From Paenibacillus sabinae T27 (lineage in GTDB: Bacteria > Bacillota > Bacilli > Paenibacillales > Paenibacillaceae): 64,000 nt of DNA. The notes below the pieces were generated by a model, which was not told the origin of the DNA, did not search any database, and worked only from the letters and a program-made list of their open reading frames with translations. This document shows positions 8,341-15,898 of this stretch, piece by piece. Within the stretch, counting starts at the first letter, position 1. Every line of letters begins with the position of its first letter. The DNA is taken from assembly GCF_000612505.1 (NCBI RefSeq), contig NZ_CP004078.1, positions 851,001-915,000 on the forward strand, read 5' to 3'. The translations under genes were made by a program, and so were the position numbers.

Positions 8341-9462
8341 CTATTCTTTAAAATCAATGCCGTAGAAGGTTTGGTAGAAATGCTGAACCATTGCATTCAG
8401 ATCCACATCTTTAAACGCATCGGGGTATAAGGTTTTGGCCAGCCAAATTTCGCCAAGAGCCATGGATTCCGGCGTAGGATTGCCCCAGGGCTTCGTATAA
8501 TCCGGTGCGATGATCAGCTTATTATTCTTGACGGCATCGATTTCGGACCAGGCTTTGTCGCCGCGTATTTCATCCAGTACCGATGCGTAGCGGCTCTGCA
8601 CAAAGATGACTTCCGGATTCCACTTCGCTACCTGTTCCAAGTTGACCTGCTTGTACCCTTTAATCGTCTCCGCGACGTTGCGGGCGCCCGCCTTGGCCAT
8701 GGCTACACCGACATATTTGCCTGTGCCGTAAGTGTACATGTTTTCGTTGGCCATATAGACCTTGATCCGGTCCTGCTCCGGCACTTCGCTTAGATGCTTG
8801 GATACGATGGCCCGGTTGCTGACGACATAATCCCATAATTCCGCGGCTTTATCCTCAGTTCCCGTAATTTGGCCGATCAGTTGGATCGCCTGCTTGAGCC
8901 CCTCGGTATAAGCCTCGTCCGGATTGACAAGATCGGGGTGAATGGTTGATGCCTGCTCTTTATCCGCCACGTACAAAGTAATTCCCACAACAGGGATACC
9001 AAGCTGTTCAAGCTGCGTCAGCGACTGCTTCGGAACCTGGTTGGATACGAACACAACATCCGGCTTGAGGCTCGCGACAGCCTCCACGTTCAATTCGGAG
9101 ATTTTTCCCGGAGTCGGCAGATCTTTGATTCCCGGATACACATCGGCCACATAGCCTCCGAGCAGACTCTCCCAATCGCTTAATACGCCAACAAGCTTGT
9201 CCTGGGCATGAAGCTCAAGCATAATATCGAGCGTGTGATGCTGAAGGGCAACGATTCGTTCCACTTTCTTGGGTATTTCCACCGTGCGTCCCAATTGGTC
9301 GACAATGGTATAGGTCGCCGGTTCGGCGGGTAGAGCGGACGGCTGTTCCGTGGCCTGGGTATTGCTCGCCGCCGTGTCCGCTGCCTTCCCGCAGCCGTAG
9401 AGCGGCAGCGCCAGCAGAAGCATACACAGCATCAGTGTGAATAAGACTCGCCTGTTTTTCAT
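8341..9462 (-). CDS. ABC transporter substrate-binding lipoprotein, iron-siderophore/cobalamin (BtuF/FepB) type
   Basis: 373 residues. A signal peptide with lipobox LPLYGC (Cys24) is followed by an Ala/Thr/Gln-rich linker and then the class III binding-protein fold: VDQLGRTVEIPKKVERIVAL near residue 55, the LNVEAVASLKPDVVFVSNQ loop and the long connecting helix. Ligands in this family are Fe-siderophores, haem or cobalamin. No permease or ATPase gene adjoins it, so it must share components encoded elsewhere. A good TTGATT-N17-TATAAT promoter lies upstream on the minus strand. The AT-rich promoter region could carry a Fur-type site, but I could not identify a convincing box. Confidence 0.87.
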   Translation of the reverse strand: MKNRRVLFTLMLCMLLLALPLYGCGKAADTAASNTQATEQPSALPAEPATYTIVDQLGRTVEIPKKVERIVALQHHTLDIMLELHAQDKLVGVLSDWESLLGGYVADVYPGIKDLPTPGKISELNVEAVASLKPDVVFVSNQVPKQSLTQLEQLGIPVVGITLYVADKEQASTIHPDLVNPDEAYTEGLKQAIQLIGQITGTEDKAAELWDYVVSNRAIVSKHLSEVPEQDRIKVYMANENMYTYGTGKYVGVAMAKAGARNVAETIKGYKQVNLEQVAKWNPEVIFVQSRYASVLDEIRGDKAWSEIDAVKNNKLIIAPDYTKPWGNPTPESMALGEIWLAKTLYPDAFKDVDLNAMVQHFYQTFYGIDFKE

Positions 9463-9529
9463 TCAGTTCCCCCTGATTCCAAATGTGTTTGAAACATTGT
9501 TTGATTTGTTTTAGTTAATATTAGCGATC

Positions 9530-9558
9530 ATTATATAAGAGCAATATCTATAAATCAA
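9530..9558 (-). promoter_or_regulatory. Promoter of the substrate-binding lipoprotein gene
   Basis: On the minus strand TTGATT (9558-9553), a 17-base spacer and TATAAT (9535-9530) form a near-consensus sigma-A promoter about 65 bases ahead of the ATG. Confidence 0.7.
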
Positions 9559-9673
9559 TGAATTAATTATGTCTAAAATATATCAATTAAATCTTATATA
9601 TACTAAATATAATTTAAAGATATATACAAGCTTCCGATGATTATTCAGGTATGCCGGAAGATCCACTCCTTCC

Positions 9674-9732
9674 TTGACCTCTCCCATAAAGCGGCGTTAA
9701 AATGGTTCTACCAGTATTGGTATAACCATTTT
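9674..9732 (+). promoter_or_regulatory. GntR autoregulatory promoter with long palindromic operator
   Basis: TTGACC (9674-9679), 18 bases and TAAAAT (9698-9703) form the promoter. Overlapping the -10 and the start site is an inverted repeat with 15-base arms, AAAATGGTTCTACCA (9699-9713) and TGGTATAACCATTTT (9718-9732), matching at 14 of 15 positions around a four-base centre. Its TGGT/ACCA half-sites resemble the TGGNNNNNCCA pattern known for FadR/GntR regulators. It lies 21 bases before the GntR start codon, which implies autorepression. Confidence 0.75.
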
Positions 9733-9753
9733 GTATGCAGAGGAGCAGACCCT

Positions 9754-10500
9754 ATGCCGCCGGCGGAGAAACAGAACATCAGAGAATACGTGATTCAGCA
9801 TATTCTGGAAAGAATTGAGAACGACGAATTGAAATCCGGCGATAAGCTGACCAATGAGCGCGAGCTGTCGGAACGGCTGGGCGTCAGCCGGGTGCCGCTG
9901 CGCGAAGCGATTTCCGCGTTGTCGACGCTGGGAATTCTGGAAGCCCGTCAGGGCGGAGGCACGTTCGTTAGCGAGTATAACCCCGGAGTGATTGGCAAAA
10001 TCATCCGGACGTACCGTTTGTTCGATCGTTCGCTGATCGAGGAGATTTTCGAAGCGAGGGTACTGCTGGAGGCCGACGCGGCCAGCCTGGCCGCCATAAA
10101 CCGCACCGATGAGGATTTAAGCACAATCAAAGAGGCCATTCGCAGGCACGAAGATACGGTCCGCCTGTACGCGGAGGACAAGGCCGATATCGCAGCCGTT
10201 CTGGAATGCGACAACGGGGTTCATTTGGGGATCGCCGCCGCCGCTCATAACAATTTCTTTCTGCAGATCATCGATACCGTTCGCCATGCGGGGCAGAGCC
10301 GCCGTATTTTTGACGGGAAATATACGGTGAACCCGCTCCACTTCGAGGAATCGGTCGCTTATCACGACAGCATTGTCCGTGCCATCGAGCAGCGGGACAG
10401 CGAGGCCGCCTACCGGGCGATGAGAGAGCATATTCTGCACATTCGGGAAGCCCTCGACGTGGACAAGCTGAAAGAGGATTTCGACGGCAAAAGGGAATAA
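9754..10500 (+). CDS. GntR family (FadR subfamily, FCD domain) transcriptional regulator
   Basis: 248 residues from the ATG at 9754, which follows an AGAGGAG site. The N-terminal winged helix shows ISGDKLTNE-type features: LKSGDKLTNERELSERLGVSRVPLREAISALSTLGILEARQGGGTFV. The C-terminal helical FCD domain begins near residue 90 (EEIFEARVLLEADAASLAA) and includes HLGIAAAAHN and a YHDSIVRAIEQRD segment that would carry metal-binding His residues. An upstream in-frame extension is excluded because it would overlap the promoter and operator. First gene of an operon with a lipoprotein and a shikimate dehydrogenase; effector probably a carboxylic acid, as is usual for FCD regulators. Confidence 0.88.
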   Translation: MPPAEKQNIREYVIQHILERIENDELKSGDKLTNERELSERLGVSRVPLREAISALSTLGILEARQGGGTFVSEYNPGVIGKIIRTYRLFDRSLIEEIFEARVLLEADAASLAAINRTDEDLSTIKEAIRRHEDTVRLYAEDKADIAAVLECDNGVHLGIAAAAHNNFFLQIIDTVRHAGQSRRIFDGKYTVNPLHFEESVAYHDSIVRAIEQRDSEAAYRAMREHILHIREALDVDKLKEDFDGKRE

Positions 10501-10559
10501 GCATCGAGCATCAGCCTCCCTTTGTGGGGCTATCTTATGCGGAAAGGAGTCTCTTGGTC

Positions 10560-11246
10560 ATGAAAAGAATACAGGGTGCCGGGCTGCTTGTGCCGGCGCT
10601 TCTTCTTGTGCTGCTGGAGACGGCTTGCGGCGGGAGCGGTCTGGCATCAGGCAGCCGGGAGGCAAATGCACAGACGGGGACGGCGGCTGGCTCATCGCTG
10701 GCTGCATCCACGGGCAGCCGCTCGGCTGCCGGGCAGCAGGCTGCCGGGTCAGCTAAGGCAGGAGGATCGGCACGGAAGCTGGAAATCTTCTTTCCTTTCG
10801 TCCGTCAGGACGGAATCGCGACCAATCAGTTCGCCGTATGGATTGAGGACGGCAAAGGCCGATATGTCACGACGCTATACGCCACCCGGTTTATCTCTAC
10901 CGGCGGGTACAAGCTGCGGCCGGAGGCCATTCTGACCTGGGTGAAGCATTCGGGGCTTTCGAAGGCTTCGCCGGAAGAGGTGGACGCATTCTCGGGAGCG
11001 ACGCTTTCCAGCGGCCAGCTGAAGTTCGCCTGGGACTGTAAGGACCGGAAAGGAAATCCTGTTCCCGCAGGGAATTACCGGTTCTACGTGGAGGGAACGA
11101 CGCGCTGGGAGAACCGGATCTTGTACGAAGGAACGATTGCGGTCGGCAAAAAACGGGCAACGGCGAAAGCCGCTGTGAAGTATACGACCGATGAAGCGAC
11201 GCAGAGCGGCATGATTGGAAAGGTGACCGCCGTATTTACGCCTTAA
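10560..11246 (+). CDS. DUF2271-like lipoprotein
   Basis: 228 residues from the ATG at 10560, which has GGAAAGGAG ten bases upstream. A signal peptide with lipobox LLETAC (Cys23) is followed by a low-complexity Ala/Gly/Ser linker to about residue 70. The globular part then has WIEDGKGRYVTTLYATRF, EVDAFSGATL and KGNPVPAGNYRFYVEGT, features of the DUF2271 family of periplasmic or surface proteins linked with flavin-transfer and redox lipoproteins. It sits between gntR and the shikimate dehydrogenase gene, 21 bases before the latter. Function unknown. Confidence 0.75.
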   Translation: MKRIQGAGLLVPALLLVLLETACGGSGLASGSREANAQTGTAAGSSLAASTGSRSAAGQQAAGSAKAGGSARKLEIFFPFVRQDGIATNQFAVWIEDGKGRYVTTLYATRFISTGGYKLRPEAILTWVKHSGLSKASPEEVDAFSGATLSSGQLKFAWDCKDRKGNPVPAGNYRFYVEGTTRWENRILYEGTIAVGKKRATAKAAVKYTTDEATQSGMIGKVTAVFTP

Positions 11247-11267
11247 ATGAAGGAGGAAGATGTACAG

Positions 11268-12125
11268 ATGGGAAAGAGTTACCGTTCGGAGCTTGTCGGG
11301 GCCTTCGGCTGCCCGATTGACGAGAATCCTACCGGAGTCATGGAGGAAGCGGCTTTTCAGGCGAAAGGTCTTGACTACCGGTATTTGACGATCAAGGTAA
11401 ACGAGGGCGACCTGGAGGATGCCATGAAGGCGGTGCGCGCCTTTAACATGCGCGGAATCAACCTGACCATTCCCCACAAGGTCGAGGTGCTTCGCTATCT
11501 GGATGAGCTGTCGGAAGCGGCGGAATTGATTGGCGCCGTCAATATGGTTGTGAACCAGGACGGCAAGCTGTGGGGAGAGAATACCGACGGCAAGGGCTTC
11601 CTGACCTCTCTTCGGGAAGAAGGAATTACGGTTGAGGGGAAGGCGGCCACGGTGCTCGGGGCGGGAGGCGCGGCGCGGGCGATCAGCGTGGAATGTGCGC
11701 TGGCCGGCGCGGCCAAGGTGAACATCGCCAATCGCGACGCCGAGCGCGGAACAGAGCTGGCGGGGCTCATCAATGAGCGCACCGACGCGGACGCTTCGTT
11801 TCTCCCATGGGATACGAAGCTTAAAGTGCCGGCGGACACCGATATCTTGATCAACGCCACTTCGGTGGGGCTGTATCCGAACGTCAATTATAAGCCCGAT
11901 GTGGACTACGATACGATCAAACCTGAAATGACGGTCAGTGACGTGATCTTTAACGACCCCCACACCTTGTTCTTGTGGGAGGCGGCGCGGCGCGGGGCGA
12001 AGACGATTAACGGACTGGGCATGCTGGTTAATCAGGGGGCGCTTAATTTTACCTTGTGGACCGGCGTCGAGGCTCCTGTTGATGTCATGACGCAGACACT
12101 GAAAAATGAATTTGGACTCAAATGA
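11268..12125 (+). CDS. aroE: Shikimate/quinate dehydrogenase family protein
   Basis: 285 residues from the ATG at 11268, preceded by AAGGAGG. The shikimate-binding motif is INLTIPHK, with the catalytic Lys, followed by GAVNMVV and ENTDGKGF, whose Asp is the second catalytic residue. VLGAGGAARAISVECA is the NADP-binding loop, followed by the basic patch NRDAERG. The opening GAFGCPIDENPTGVMEEAAF differs from the biosynthetic SxSP pattern and resembles forms found in catabolic loci. Placement under a GntR/FCD regulator, with no other aromatic-pathway gene nearby, suggests quinate or shikimate degradation rather than synthesis (inference). Confidence 0.85.
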   Translation: MGKSYRSELVGAFGCPIDENPTGVMEEAAFQAKGLDYRYLTIKVNEGDLEDAMKAVRAFNMRGINLTIPHKVEVLRYLDELSEAAELIGAVNMVVNQDGKLWGENTDGKGFLTSLREEGITVEGKAATVLGAGGAARAISVECALAGAAKVNIANRDAERGTELAGLINERTDADASFLPWDTKLKVPADTDILINATSVGLYPNVNYKPDVDYDTIKPEMTVSDVIFNDPHTLFLWEAARRGAKTINGLGMLVNQGALNFTLWTGVEAPVDVMTQTLKNEFGLK

Positions 12126-12187
12126 AATCATTCATAGATATCCTTCCTGCCTATTCGTGAATGGGATAAGGGGAACGGCACGACAAT

Positions 12188-12224
12188 CCGAGTAAGCCTT
12201 AACCGGGCGGACTCGGTTTTTTTT
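12188..12224 (+). terminator. Intrinsic terminator of the gntR-aroE operon
   Basis: CCGAGT (12188-12193) pairs with ACTCGG (12211-12216), with extra pairing inside the loop, followed by a run of eight T. Confidence 0.85.
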
Positions 12225-12238
12225 CTGCGATAAATATA

Positions 12239-12300
12239 TTGATTGAAAACGATTTCTTTGGTATATTGTTACCATAAAGTTTACTAGTTGTTAAGTAAAA
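12239..12300 (+). promoter_or_regulatory. LacI-gene promoter with ACTAGT operator (site A)
   Basis: TTGATT (12239-12244), a 17-base spacer and TATATT (12262-12267) form the promoter. Site A at 12271-12300, centred on TTTACTAGTT, covers the expected start site. The same block, read in reverse, recurs at 15661-15689 upstream of the sugar symporter, sharing ACCATAA, GTTTACTAGTT and TTAA. Repression by the LacI regulator encoded just downstream is the natural reading. Confidence 0.75.
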
Positions 12301-12332
12301 ATATTAGTTAAATCAGTGGGAGTGATGAGCAG

Positions 12333-13358
12333 ATGGTAAGAATTAAGGACGTTGCCGAGTCAGCCAATGTCTCAACGGCCACGGTATCCCGGATATTGAA
12401 CAATGATCCCTCCCTTTCGGTTTCGGGCGAAACGAGGAGAAGGGTTCTGGAAGTGGTCAATGAATTGAACTACAAGCCCGGAAGAAGAAAGAAGACCAAA
12501 GCGTTTCAGGAACAAGGCTCCTTCAGCATCGGCCTCGTGTTGACGAATGATGAAGCCATCGATCCTTACTTCATGTCCATCAGACAGGGTGTGGAGAGCT
12601 TATGCGATCAGTATTCGGTTAAGATCGCTACCGTCTTCCATATCGGTAAAAGCCAGTTTTCATCGGGCAGCATGAATGAGCTTGACGGCCTTATCGTTCT
12701 GGGGGATGTCAACAGCGAGGAACTGAAGGGGGTGTATAGCCACAACCCCAATATTGTATTTGTGGATTTTGTGCCCGAGGAAGTCAATGTGGATGTGGTG
12801 ATTTCCGATTTTGAAACCGCTACTCTCAAGATTTTGGATCACCTGTTCAGTAAAGGCCACAGCCGGATTGCGTACATCGGTGGCAAAGGCTTAATCCGGA
12901 GCATTCATAACGAAAGAGAGATTGAGAAAGAAGATGTCCGGCTGAGCACCTTTGAGAGAAGGATGAAGGAGAAAGGGCTTTTTGAAGCGGACAACGTTCT
13001 GGTAGGGGAATTCGGCCCGCTGAGCGGATATATGCTGATGAAACAGCTGATTGGCAAGCCGTCCTTTCCGAGCGCGGTTGTGGTGGCCAGCGACCCGATG
13101 GCAATCGGAGCGATGAAGGCGCTGCATGAGGCGGGCCTGAAGGTTCCCGGCGATATTTCCATTTTTAGCTTTGACGATATTGAAGCTTCCGCCTTTTTGA
13201 ATCCGACACTGTCTACAGTGAAAGTCCACACGGAAGAGATGGGGAGGACCGCAGTCAAGCTGCTGGTTGACCGGATGAAGAACGGCAGGGAACTGCCGCT
13301 CAAAGTCATTTTGCCGACGGAACTCGTCGTGAGAGAAAGCAGCGGGCCTTTATTATAA
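12333..13358 (+). CDS. LacI family transcriptional regulator of the alpha-galactoside operon
   Basis: 341 residues. The N-terminal helix-turn-helix VRIKDVAESANVSTATVSRILNN and hinge RRRVLEVVNELNYKPG are classic LacI/GalR features. The periplasmic-binding-like effector domain follows, with IVLGDVNSEELKGV, SRIAYIGG and PGDISIFSFDDIEAS. The ATG follows GGGAGTGAT. The alpha-galactosidase gene begins 31 bases downstream. Effector is likely galactose or melibiose/raffinose by context. Confidence 0.9.
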   Translation: MVRIKDVAESANVSTATVSRILNNDPSLSVSGETRRRVLEVVNELNYKPGRRKKTKAFQEQGSFSIGLVLTNDEAIDPYFMSIRQGVESLCDQYSVKIATVFHIGKSQFSSGSMNELDGLIVLGDVNSEELKGVYSHNPNIVFVDFVPEEVNVDVVISDFETATLKILDHLFSKGHSRIAYIGGKGLIRSIHNEREIEKEDVRLSTFERRMKEKGLFEADNVLVGEFGPLSGYMLMKQLIGKPSFPSAVVVASDPMAIGAMKALHEAGLKVPGDISIFSFDDIEASAFLNPTLSTVKVHTEEMGRTAVKLLVDRMKNGRELPLKVILPTELVVRESSGPLL

Positions 13359-13389
13359 TAAAAATCAAAGTAGGAGTGATCTTTTCTCA

Positions 13390-15585
13390 ATGGGAGTACA
13401 TTTTGATGCAGTGAACCGACTCTTTCATTTGCAAGCCAAAGATACGAGCTATGTCATCGGCATTGTCCGGGATGAATACCTGCTGCACCTGTATTGGGGA
13501 AGACGAATCGCCGCATACCATCATACCAACAAGATTCAGCTGCTGGACCGGGGATTTTCCGGAAATCCCTACAACCACAAAGAGGACCGCGCTTTCTCGC
13601 TCGATACGCTTCCGCAGGAATACCCCCAGTACGGAAATACCGATTACCACAAGCCCGCCTATCAGGTTCAGCTGGAGAACGGATCGACGGTCTCTGATTT
13701 GCGCTACCGGTCGCATACCATTGTGAAAGGCAAACCGGGCCTAACAGGCCTTCCGGCGGTTTATGTAGAGGATGAACGGGAAGCGGAAACGCTTGAGATC
13801 GTCATGGAAGATCAAGTCACCGGACTAGAGGTGCTGCTAAGCTATACCGTGTTTGAACAGTTCAATGTCATTACCCGGTCGGTCCGGTTCGCGAATAAAG
13901 GGTCCGAGTCCCTGAAGCTGCTGAGAGCCTTGAGCCTGAGCGTCGATTTTCAGGATGCTGACTTCGATTTCCTTCATTTGTACGGAGCCCATGTCAAAGA
14001 AAGACATATCGCCAGACAGCCGCTCAGACACGGAATCCAGTCCGTCGAAAGCGCACGAGGCGCCAGCAGCCACCAGCACAACCCGTTCATCGCCCTGCTG
14101 AGACCCGGAACAACTGAAGCGTACGGCGAGGTCTATGCTTTTAACTTTGTATACAGCGGAAATTTCCTGGCTCAGGCTGAGGTGGATCAATTCCGCAATA
14201 CCAGAGTGACGATGGGGATCAATCCCTTCGACTTTAGCTGGAAGCTTGATCCCGGCGAAGAATTCCAGGCGCCCGAGGCGGTTATGGTCTACTCTTCGGA
14301 GGGCCTTGGGGAGATGTCGAGAACCTTCCATGATTTATACCGCACCCGGCTGACAAGAGGAAGCTACCGCGACAAGGAGCGGCCGATATTGGTCAACAAC
14401 TGGGAAGCGACCTATTTCGATTTCAACGCGGAGAAAATACTCGATATTGCAAGCGTCGGGAAGGAGCTCGGGATTGAGCTGTTTGTCCTTGACGACGGCT
14501 GGTTTGAGAAAAGAAACGGCGACAAGTCCTCACTCGGCGACTGGTTCGTGGACCGCGAGAAGCTGCCGGACGGGCTGGACCATTTGGCCGAACGGGTCAA
14601 TGAAATGGGGCTGCAGTTCGGACTCTGGTTCGAGCCGGAAATGATCTCGGTGGACAGCGATTTGTACCGCGAGCATCCGGACTGGTGCCTGCATGTGCCG
14701 AATCGTTCAAGGTCGGAGAGCCGCAATCAGCTCGTCCTTGATTTTTCGAGGGAAGACGTATGTGAAGAAATTACCAAGAGGGTCAGCGCGATTCTGGAGA
14801 CGGTTCCGGTATCTTACGTGAAGTGGGATATGAACCGCCATATGACCGAGATCGGCTCAGCAATCCTGCCGGCGGACAGACAGCGGGAAACGGCGCACCG
14901 TTACATGCTTGGCCTGTATAAAGTGATGGATGCGATCACCTCTTCTTTTCCGGAAGTGCTGTTCGAGAGCTGCTCGGGCGGCGGGGGAAGATTCGATCCG
15001 GGTATCCTGTATTACATGCCGCAGACGTGGACAAGCGATAACACAGACGCCGTGTCCCGATTAAAAATCCAGTACGGCACAAGCCTCGTCTACCCGATTA
15101 TTACGATGGGCTCCCATGTATCCGCGGTTCCGAATCACCAGGTTCACCGGATTACTTCAATGGAGATGCGGGGCGATGTGGCCATGTCCGGTAATCTGGG
15201 CTATGAGCTCGATTTGACCAAGCTGACGAATGAGGAAAAAGAGACGGTCAAACAGCAGGTAGCCAAGTACAAGGAGATCCGAAGCCTCATTCAATTCGGC
15301 GATTTCTACCGCCTGCTCAGCCCGTTTGAGGGCAACGAAACCGCATGGCTGTTCGCGGACAAGGAGAAGAAAGAAGTCATGGCCTTCTTCTTCAATGTGG
15401 TGGCTGAACCGGCGGCCCCGTTAAAACACCTGAAGCTGCACGGAATTGACGTGACCAAGAAGTATCGGCTGTCCGGTACGGATGAGGTATACGGCGGGGA
15501 CGAGCTTGCGTATGTCGGGTTGAGTGTTCCGGCGGAGGCGGAGCGGGATTTCCACAGTTACGTTTGGCATTTTACTGAAGCTTAA
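13390..15585 (+). CDS. Alpha-galactosidase, GH36
   Basis: 731 residues, the full length for bacterial GH36 enzymes of the Geobacillus AgaA/AgaB type, which hydrolyse terminal alpha-1,6-galactose from melibiose and raffinose. The nucleophile is Asp480 in YVKWDMNRH, and the acid/base is Asp550 in TWTSDNTDA; SCSGGGGRFDPG lies between them. The substrate-pocket segment LFVLDDGWFEKRNGD lies near residues 365-380. There is no signal peptide, so it is cytosolic and depends on sugar uptake by the downstream symporter. Second gene of the LacI-regulated operon. Confidence 0.94.
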   Translation: MGVHFDAVNRLFHLQAKDTSYVIGIVRDEYLLHLYWGRRIAAYHHTNKIQLLDRGFSGNPYNHKEDRAFSLDTLPQEYPQYGNTDYHKPAYQVQLENGSTVSDLRYRSHTIVKGKPGLTGLPAVYVEDEREAETLEIVMEDQVTGLEVLLSYTVFEQFNVITRSVRFANKGSESLKLLRALSLSVDFQDADFDFLHLYGAHVKERHIARQPLRHGIQSVESARGASSHQHNPFIALLRPGTTEAYGEVYAFNFVYSGNFLAQAEVDQFRNTRVTMGINPFDFSWKLDPGEEFQAPEAVMVYSSEGLGEMSRTFHDLYRTRLTRGSYRDKERPILVNNWEATYFDFNAEKILDIASVGKELGIELFVLDDGWFEKRNGDKSSLGDWFVDREKLPDGLDHLAERVNEMGLQFGLWFEPEMISVDSDLYREHPDWCLHVPNRSRSESRNQLVLDFSREDVCEEITKRVSAILETVPVSYVKWDMNRHMTEIGSAILPADRQRETAHRYMLGLYKVMDAITSSFPEVLFESCSGGGGRFDPGILYYMPQTWTSDNTDAVSRLKIQYGTSLVYPIITMGSHVSAVPNHQVHRITSMEMRGDVAMSGNLGYELDLTKLTNEEKETVKQQVAKYKEIRSLIQFGDFYRLLSPFEGNETAWLFADKEKKEVMAFFFNVVAEPAAPLKHLKLHGIDVTKKYRLSGTDEVYGGDELAYVGLSVPAEAERDFHSYVWHFTEA

Positions 15586-15607
15586 ATCGCATAACGCAAT
15601 CATTCTG

Positions 15608-15638
15608 CAGCCTTTCCTTTTTCCGGGAGAGGCTGTTT
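15608..15638 (+). terminator. Probable terminator after alpha-galactosidase
   Basis: CAGCCT..TCC (15608-15617) pairs with GGA.AGGCTG (15626-15634), one unpaired base on each side, followed by only three T. Weak T tract, so some read-through into the symporter gene is possible. Confidence 0.55.
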
Positions 15639-15660
15639 CACTGCCATCGAACCGGGTTAT

Positions 15661-15841
15661 TTAGTTAATAAACTAGTAAACATTATGGTTTAACTGCTTG
15701 TTTTCGTGATTATTCGCTTTATTGTCAATAATACCATTGTTATTTTATAGAAAATGGGAAAAATACAATTACTCTATTGAATGTATGCGTTATCTTTGTT
15801 ATACTCGGTTTAGTAAATTAATCTTCTAATTAACTAGTTAA
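15661..15841 (+). promoter_or_regulatory. Symporter promoter with two ACTAGT operators (sites B and C)
   Basis: Site B (15661-15689) is the reverse-strand match of the operator before the LacI gene. The promoter is TTGAAT (15777-15782), 17 bases, TATACT (15800-15805). Site C holds a perfect 12-base palindrome TTAACTAGTTAA (15830-15841) just downstream of the start site, with a related TTTAGTAAATTAA at about 15809. Spacing suggests repression by a looped or multi-site LacI complex. Apart from these sites the 313-base gap to the symporter holds nothing else. Confidence 0.65.
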
Positions 15842-15898
15842 CTTTTAGAAAGCGGTTTACTCGGTGCTTAAAAGAAAGAATTTAAGGAGGAGAATGAA

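Noticed and set aside
9480-9560. A Fur box upstream of the siderophore-type binding protein
   Set aside because: The region is AT-rich and has ATAATGAT, but no 7-1-7 or 19-base match good enough to call.
10875-12131. A 418-codon open frame on the minus strand opposite the lipoprotein and shikimate dehydrogenase genes
   Set aside because: It is the antisense shadow of two GC-rich genes with clear motifs; it has no ribosome site and no recognisable domain.
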